A stretch of 64,000 bases of DNA from Methylorubrum populi. GTDB taxonomy: Bacteria; Pseudomonadota; Alphaproteobacteria; Rhizobiales; Beijerinckiaceae. The translations under genes and the position numbers were made by a program. Location: NCBI GenBank assembly GCA_020741775.1, contig DYYG01000047.1, forward strand, positions 94,400 to 158,399, read 5' to 3'. Positions within the stretch are counted from its first letter, which is position 1; each line of letters opens with the position of its first letter. Under the pieces are notes generated by a model. It had not been told where the DNA came from. It searched no databases and saw nothing but the letters and a program-made list of their open reading frames with translations. Of the stretch, positions 60,924 through 64,000 are shown piece by piece.

Positions 60924-61760
60924 TTACTTCTTGCGGTTATGGCGGCTGGACAGGATGAAGGTGTCGGTCCGCTTGTTGGACCGGGTCTTCTTCCCCTTGG
61001 TGGGCACGCCCCAGGGCGTGACCGGGTTCCGGCCGCCCGAGGTGCGACCCTCGCCGCCGCCGTGCGGGTGGTCGACCGGGTTCATGGCGACGCCGCGGTT
61101 ATGCGGACGCTTGCCGAGCCAGCGGTTACGGCCGGCCTTGCCCAGCGAGATGTTCATGTGGTCCGGGTTCGAGACCGCACCGACGCTCGCGAAGCACTGC
61201 CCATGCACCAGGCGCTGCTCACCCGAGTTGAGGCGCAGCGTGACGTAGCCCTGGTCGCGACCGACGATCTGGGCGTAATTGCCAGCGGAGCGGGCGATCG
61301 CGCCGCCCTTGCCGATCTTCAGCTCGACATTGTGGACGATGGTGCCCACCGGCATCGAGCCGATCGGACCGGCATTGCCCGGCTTCACGTCGACGCTCTC
61401 ACCCGCGACCACCTTGTCACCCGGCGACAGGCGCTGCGGGGCAAGGATGTAGCTCTGCTTCCCATCGGGGAAGGTGATGAGCGCGATGAAGGCGGTGCGG
61501 TTCGGATCGTACTCGATCCGCTCCACCGTCGCGGGAACGTTGAGGTTCTCGCGACGCTTGAAGTCGACGTTGCGCAGGACTCGCTTATGACCACCGCCGC
61601 GGAAGCGGACGGTGATGCGGCCCAGGTTGTTGCGGCCGCCCGAGGAGCTCTTGCCCTCGGTCAGCGCCTTTACCGGCTTGCCCTTGTAGAGCTCACGGCG
61701 GTCGACGAGCACGAGCTGGCGCAGGCTCGGCGTGACCGGTTTGAATGTCTTCAAGGCCAT
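60924..61760 (-). CDS. rplB: 50S ribosomal protein L2
   Basis: This 278-residue protein starts [14 protein letters not shown] and contains G-G-G-H-K-R (rRNA binding) and the peptidyl-transferase-linked [16 protein letters not shown]. It is one of the most conserved ribosomal proteins and is required for subunit joining. It lies 25 bp after rplW. Confidence 0.98.
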   Translation of the reverse strand: MALKTFKPVTPSLRQLVLVDRRELYKGKPVKALTEGKSSSGGRNNLGRITVRFRGGGHKRVLRNVDFKRRENLNVPATVERIEYDPNRTAFIALITFPDGKQSYILAPQRLSPGDKVVAGESVDVKPGNAGPIGSMPVGTIVHNVELKIGKGGAIARSAGNYAQIVGRDQGYVTLRLNSGEQRLVHGQCFASVGAVSNPDHMNISLGKAGRNRWLGKRPHNRGVAMNPVDHPHGGGEGRTSGGRNPVTPWGVPTKGKKTRSNKRTDTFILSSRHNRKK

Positions 61761-61785
61761 CGGCTTGATCCTAACGCTTCAAGTC

Positions 61786-62082
61786 TCAGAGGCCGGTCGT
61801 GACGTCGATCGCATCGCCCTCGGCGAGGGTCACGATCGCCTTTTTCACGTCCGAACGCTGCCCGCGCTGCCCGCGGAAGAACTTCTTCTTGCCCTTGGTC
61901 GTGAGGGTGTTCACACCGAGGACCTTGACGTCGAACAGCTTCTCAACCGCTTCCTTGATCTGCGGCTTGGTAGCCTTCGGGGCAACCCGGAAGACGACCT
62001 TGTTCTGTTCGGTGAGGTTGGTCGCCTTCTCCGTGATGACGGGGGAGACGATCACATCGTAATGGCGCGGATCGGCACTCAT
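61786..62082 (-). CDS. rplW: 50S ribosomal protein L23
   Basis: This 98-residue protein contains [15 protein letters not shown] and [21 protein letters not shown]23 sits at the tunnel exit and recruits trigger factor and SRP. Its start overlaps the rplD stop by four bases (ATGA). Confidence 0.98.
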   Translation of the reverse strand: MSADPRHYDVIVSPVITEKATNLTEQNKVVFRVAPKATKPQIKEAVEKLFDVKVLGVNTLTTKGKKKFFRGQRGQRSDVKKAIVTLAEGDAIDVTTGL

Positions 62083-62699
62083 TTGAAACGCTCCTCCAGC
62101 GCATCGACGGCGGCGCGCGTCAGCACGAGCGTGTCGCGACGCAGGATGTCGTAGACGTTGATGCCCTGGACGGGCAGCACGTCGATCTTCGGGATGGCGC
62201 GGGCGGCGCGACCGAAGTTCTCATCGACCTCCGAACCGCCGATGATCAGCGCGCTCGACAGGCCGAGCTTCTCGAAGCGCTCGATCATCGCCTTGGTCTT
62301 GTGGCTGTCGACCTTGATGTCGTCGACGACGATCAGGGTCGAGGCCTTGGCCTTGGTCGAGAGGGCGTGCTTGAGCGCCAGGGCACGGACCTTCTTGGGC
62401 AGGTCGTGGCTGTGATCGCGCACGACCGGACCGAAGGCACGACCGCCGCCGCGGAACTGCGGGGCAGAGGCGGCGCCGTGACGTGCGTTGCCGGTGCCCT
62501 TCTGCTTGTACAGCTTCTTCGAGGTGCGATCGACATCCGAGCGGTTCTTGACCGCATGGGTGCCGGCGCGCCGCTTGGCGAGCTGGTAGCGCACCATGCG
62601 CTGCAGGATGTCGGCGCGCGGCTCAAGGCCGAAGATCGCCTCGTTGAGCTCGACCGAGCCGGCGGAGCCGCCGTCGAGCGTGGTGATATCGAGTTTCAT
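62079..62699 (-). CDS. rplD: 50S ribosomal protein L4
   Basis: This 206-residue protein starts [10 protein letters not shown] and has the tunnel loop [22 protein letters not shown]. In E. coli L4 represses the S10 operon; a comparable leader was not identified here. The ATG at 62699 shares one base with the rplC stop; a GTG one codon upstream is possible. Confidence 0.98.
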   Translation of the reverse strand: MKLDITTLDGGSAGSVELNEAIFGLEPRADILQRMVRYQLAKRRAGTHAVKNRSDVDRTSKKLYKQKGTGNARHGAASAPQFRGGGRAFGPVVRDHSHDLPKKVRALALKHALSTKAKASTLIVVDDIKVDSHKTKAMIERFEKLGLSSALIIGGSEVDENFGRAARAIPKIDVLPVQGINVYDILRRDTLVLTRAAVDALEERFK

Positions 62700-63424
62700 C
62701 ACGCGTTCTCCTCGGACGCCGGAGCCTCAGGCTGCGCCGCGGCGGAACCGTTCTCACGGAACTTGCCCGGCAGCGGCAGGTCGGCAGGCAGCTTGCGCTT
62801 GACCGAGTCGCGAACCTGGATCCAGCCGCCGGCAACACCGGGGACGGCGCCTTCGACCAGGATCAGGCCGCGCTCCGGATCGGTGCGGACGACCTTGAGG
62901 TTCTGCGTGGTGACGCGCTCGACGCCCAGGTGACCCGGCATCTTCTTGTTCTTGAAGGTCTTGCCCGGATCCTGGCGGCCACCGGTCGAACCGATCGAAC
63001 GGTGGGAGATCGACACGCCGTGGGTGGCGCGCAGACCGCCGAAGTTCCAGCGCTTCATGCCGCCGGCGAAGCCCTTGCCCGTGGTGGTGCCCGTCACGTC
63101 GACGAACTGACCCGGGATGAAGTGGTCGGCGGTGATCTCGGCGCCCACCGGAATCAGCGCGTCCTCGGACACGCGGAACTCGGCGAGCTTCTTCTTCGGC
63201 TCGACCTTGGCGACCGCGAAGCGACCGCGCTCGGCCGCCGACACGTTCTTCACCTTGGCCTTGCCCACGCCGACCTGGAGGGCAACGTAGCCGTCCTTCT
63301 CGGTGGTGCGGTGTGCCACAACCTGGCACTGATCGATTTGAAGCACGGTAACCGGCACGTGCTCGCCTGCGTCTGTGAAGACGCGGGTCATGCCGACCTT
63401 CCGTGCGATGACGCCTGAGCGCAT
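62699..63424 (-). CDS. rplC: 50S ribosomal protein L3
   Basis: This 241-residue protein starts [16 protein letters not shown] and contains [19 protein letters not shown] and [18 protein letters not shown]. It ends with an alphaproteobacterial Ala/Glu tail. It starts 50S assembly with L24. It lies 50 bp after rpsJ. Confidence 0.98.
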   Translation of the reverse strand: MRSGVIARKVGMTRVFTDAGEHVPVTVLQIDQCQVVAHRTTEKDGYVALQVGVGKAKVKNVSAAERGRFAVAKVEPKKKLAEFRVSEDALIPVGAEITADHFIPGQFVDVTGTTTGKGFAGGMKRWNFGGLRATHGVSISHRSIGSTGGRQDPGKTFKNKKMPGHLGVERVTTQNLKVVRTDPERGLILVEGAVPGVAGGWIQVRDSVKRKLPADLPLPGKFRENGSAAAQPEAPASEENA

Positions 63425-63474
63425 AGGTCTCTCCCTCGCGCGATGAAACGGTAAGCTCTAAATCCAGCGCGGAC

Positions 63475-63783
63475 TTAGAGCTTGATCTCCACGTCCACGC
63501 CAGCGGCGAGGTCGAGCTTCATCAGCGCGTCCACGGTCTGCGGCGTCGGGTCGACGATATCGAGCACCCGCTTGTGCGTGCGCATCTCGAATTGTTCGCG
63601 CGACTTCTTATCAATGTGAGGCGAGCGGTTCACCGTGAACTTCTCGATATGCGTCGGCAGCGGGATCGGGCCCCGGATCTGCGCGCCGGTGCGGCGCGCG
63701 GTCGAGACGATCTCCTTGGTGGAGGCATCGAGAATGCGATGATCGAACGCCTTAAGGCGAATGCGGATGTTCTGACCGTTCAT
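63475..63783 (-). CDS. rpsJ: 30S ribosomal protein S10
   Basis: This 102-residue protein starts [19 protein letters not shown] and contains [29 protein letters not shown]. It is part of the 30S head and, with NusB, of antitermination complexes. It follows tuf, as in most alphaproteobacteria. Confidence 0.98.
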
Positions 63784-63867
63784 GACCTGACCTCGGCGGA
63801 AACGTTGAGGAGCGGGCGCGAGGGCCCGCCCCTCTTCGTCCCCTGTCGATGATGCCTGCGGTGGCTG

Positions 63868-64000
<133 letters not shown>

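Noticed and set aside
62079..63474. L4-type autoregulatory leader of the S10 operon
   Set aside because: No hairpin like the E. coli S10 leader was identifiable in the 84-bp tuf-rpsJ gap, and tuf is directly upstream.

Overview
The window is 64 kb of very GC-rich chromosome from an alphaproteobacterium of the Rhizobiales, most likely Methylobacterium/Methylorubrum (close to M. extorquens). The main reasons are a 563-residue acyl-CoA dehydrogenase of the methylsuccinyl-CoA dehydrogenase type (ethylmalonyl-CoA pathway), phasins for polyhydroxybutyrate granules, Rhizobiales-style palindromic intergenic repeats, and the gene order of the ribosomal cluster. I cannot name the strain from sequence alone.

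Layout, left to right. (1) 1-1.7 kb: the tail of a cupin regulator, a small secreted protein and panC. (2) 1.8-9.6 kb: assimilatory sulfate reduction. cysJ and cysI lie on the minus strand, cysH-cysD-cysN on the plus strand, and an Lrp/AsnC regulator lies between them. cysJ and cysH each carry a similar 16-bp imperfect palindrome about 40 bp before the start codon. (3) 9.7-21 kb: an AlgJ/AlgX-like protein, a BrkB/YihY membrane protein, an EamA exporter, methylsuccinyl-CoA dehydrogenase, a PAS-PAS-GGDEF-EAL protein, a CMD-family protein and two divergent paralogous GT4 glycosyltransferases. (4) 21-30.7 kb: two phasin-type genes (the first with a PhaR/PhbF-like operator in its promoter), a DegP-type protease, a pair of overlapping micro-ORFs, a 1001-residue repeat-GT2-GT4 glycosyltransferase, a CBS/CorC membrane protein and a sirtuin. 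(5) 30.8-35.2 kb: the Anbu cluster (circularly permuted ATP-grasp, alpha-E, transglutaminase, Anbu peptidase). (6) 35.5-45 kb: radC, map, a zinc-finger protein, a FAD monooxygenase, tRNA-Leu(UAA), PAP2 phosphatase, a degenerate SNase-fold protein, a lone OpuCA/ProV-type ATPase, a Nudix hydrolase and a two-cysteine OhrR. (7) 45.1-64 kb: the S10-spc-alpha ribosomal cluster on the minus strand, from the tuf end to rplQ.

The most unusual structure is the ribosomal cluster. It is split between rpsQ and rplN, which are normally adjacent, by about 2.9 kb. That segment holds a TadE-like/TadG-like pair on the opposite strand and ends in a perfect 15-bp bidirectional terminator. A second break follows adk: a terminator, then a good promoter in front of rpsM. 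A metallo-beta-lactamase-fold gene sits between rpsK and rpoA. The longer gaps inside the cluster carry strong hairpins. The cluster is therefore probably transcribed as several units.

Start codons were chosen from family N-termini and ribosome-binding sites. rpoA and rplN use GTG; rpsM and the Lrp gene use TTG. No CRISPR array, insertion sequence, prophage or rRNA gene was seen.
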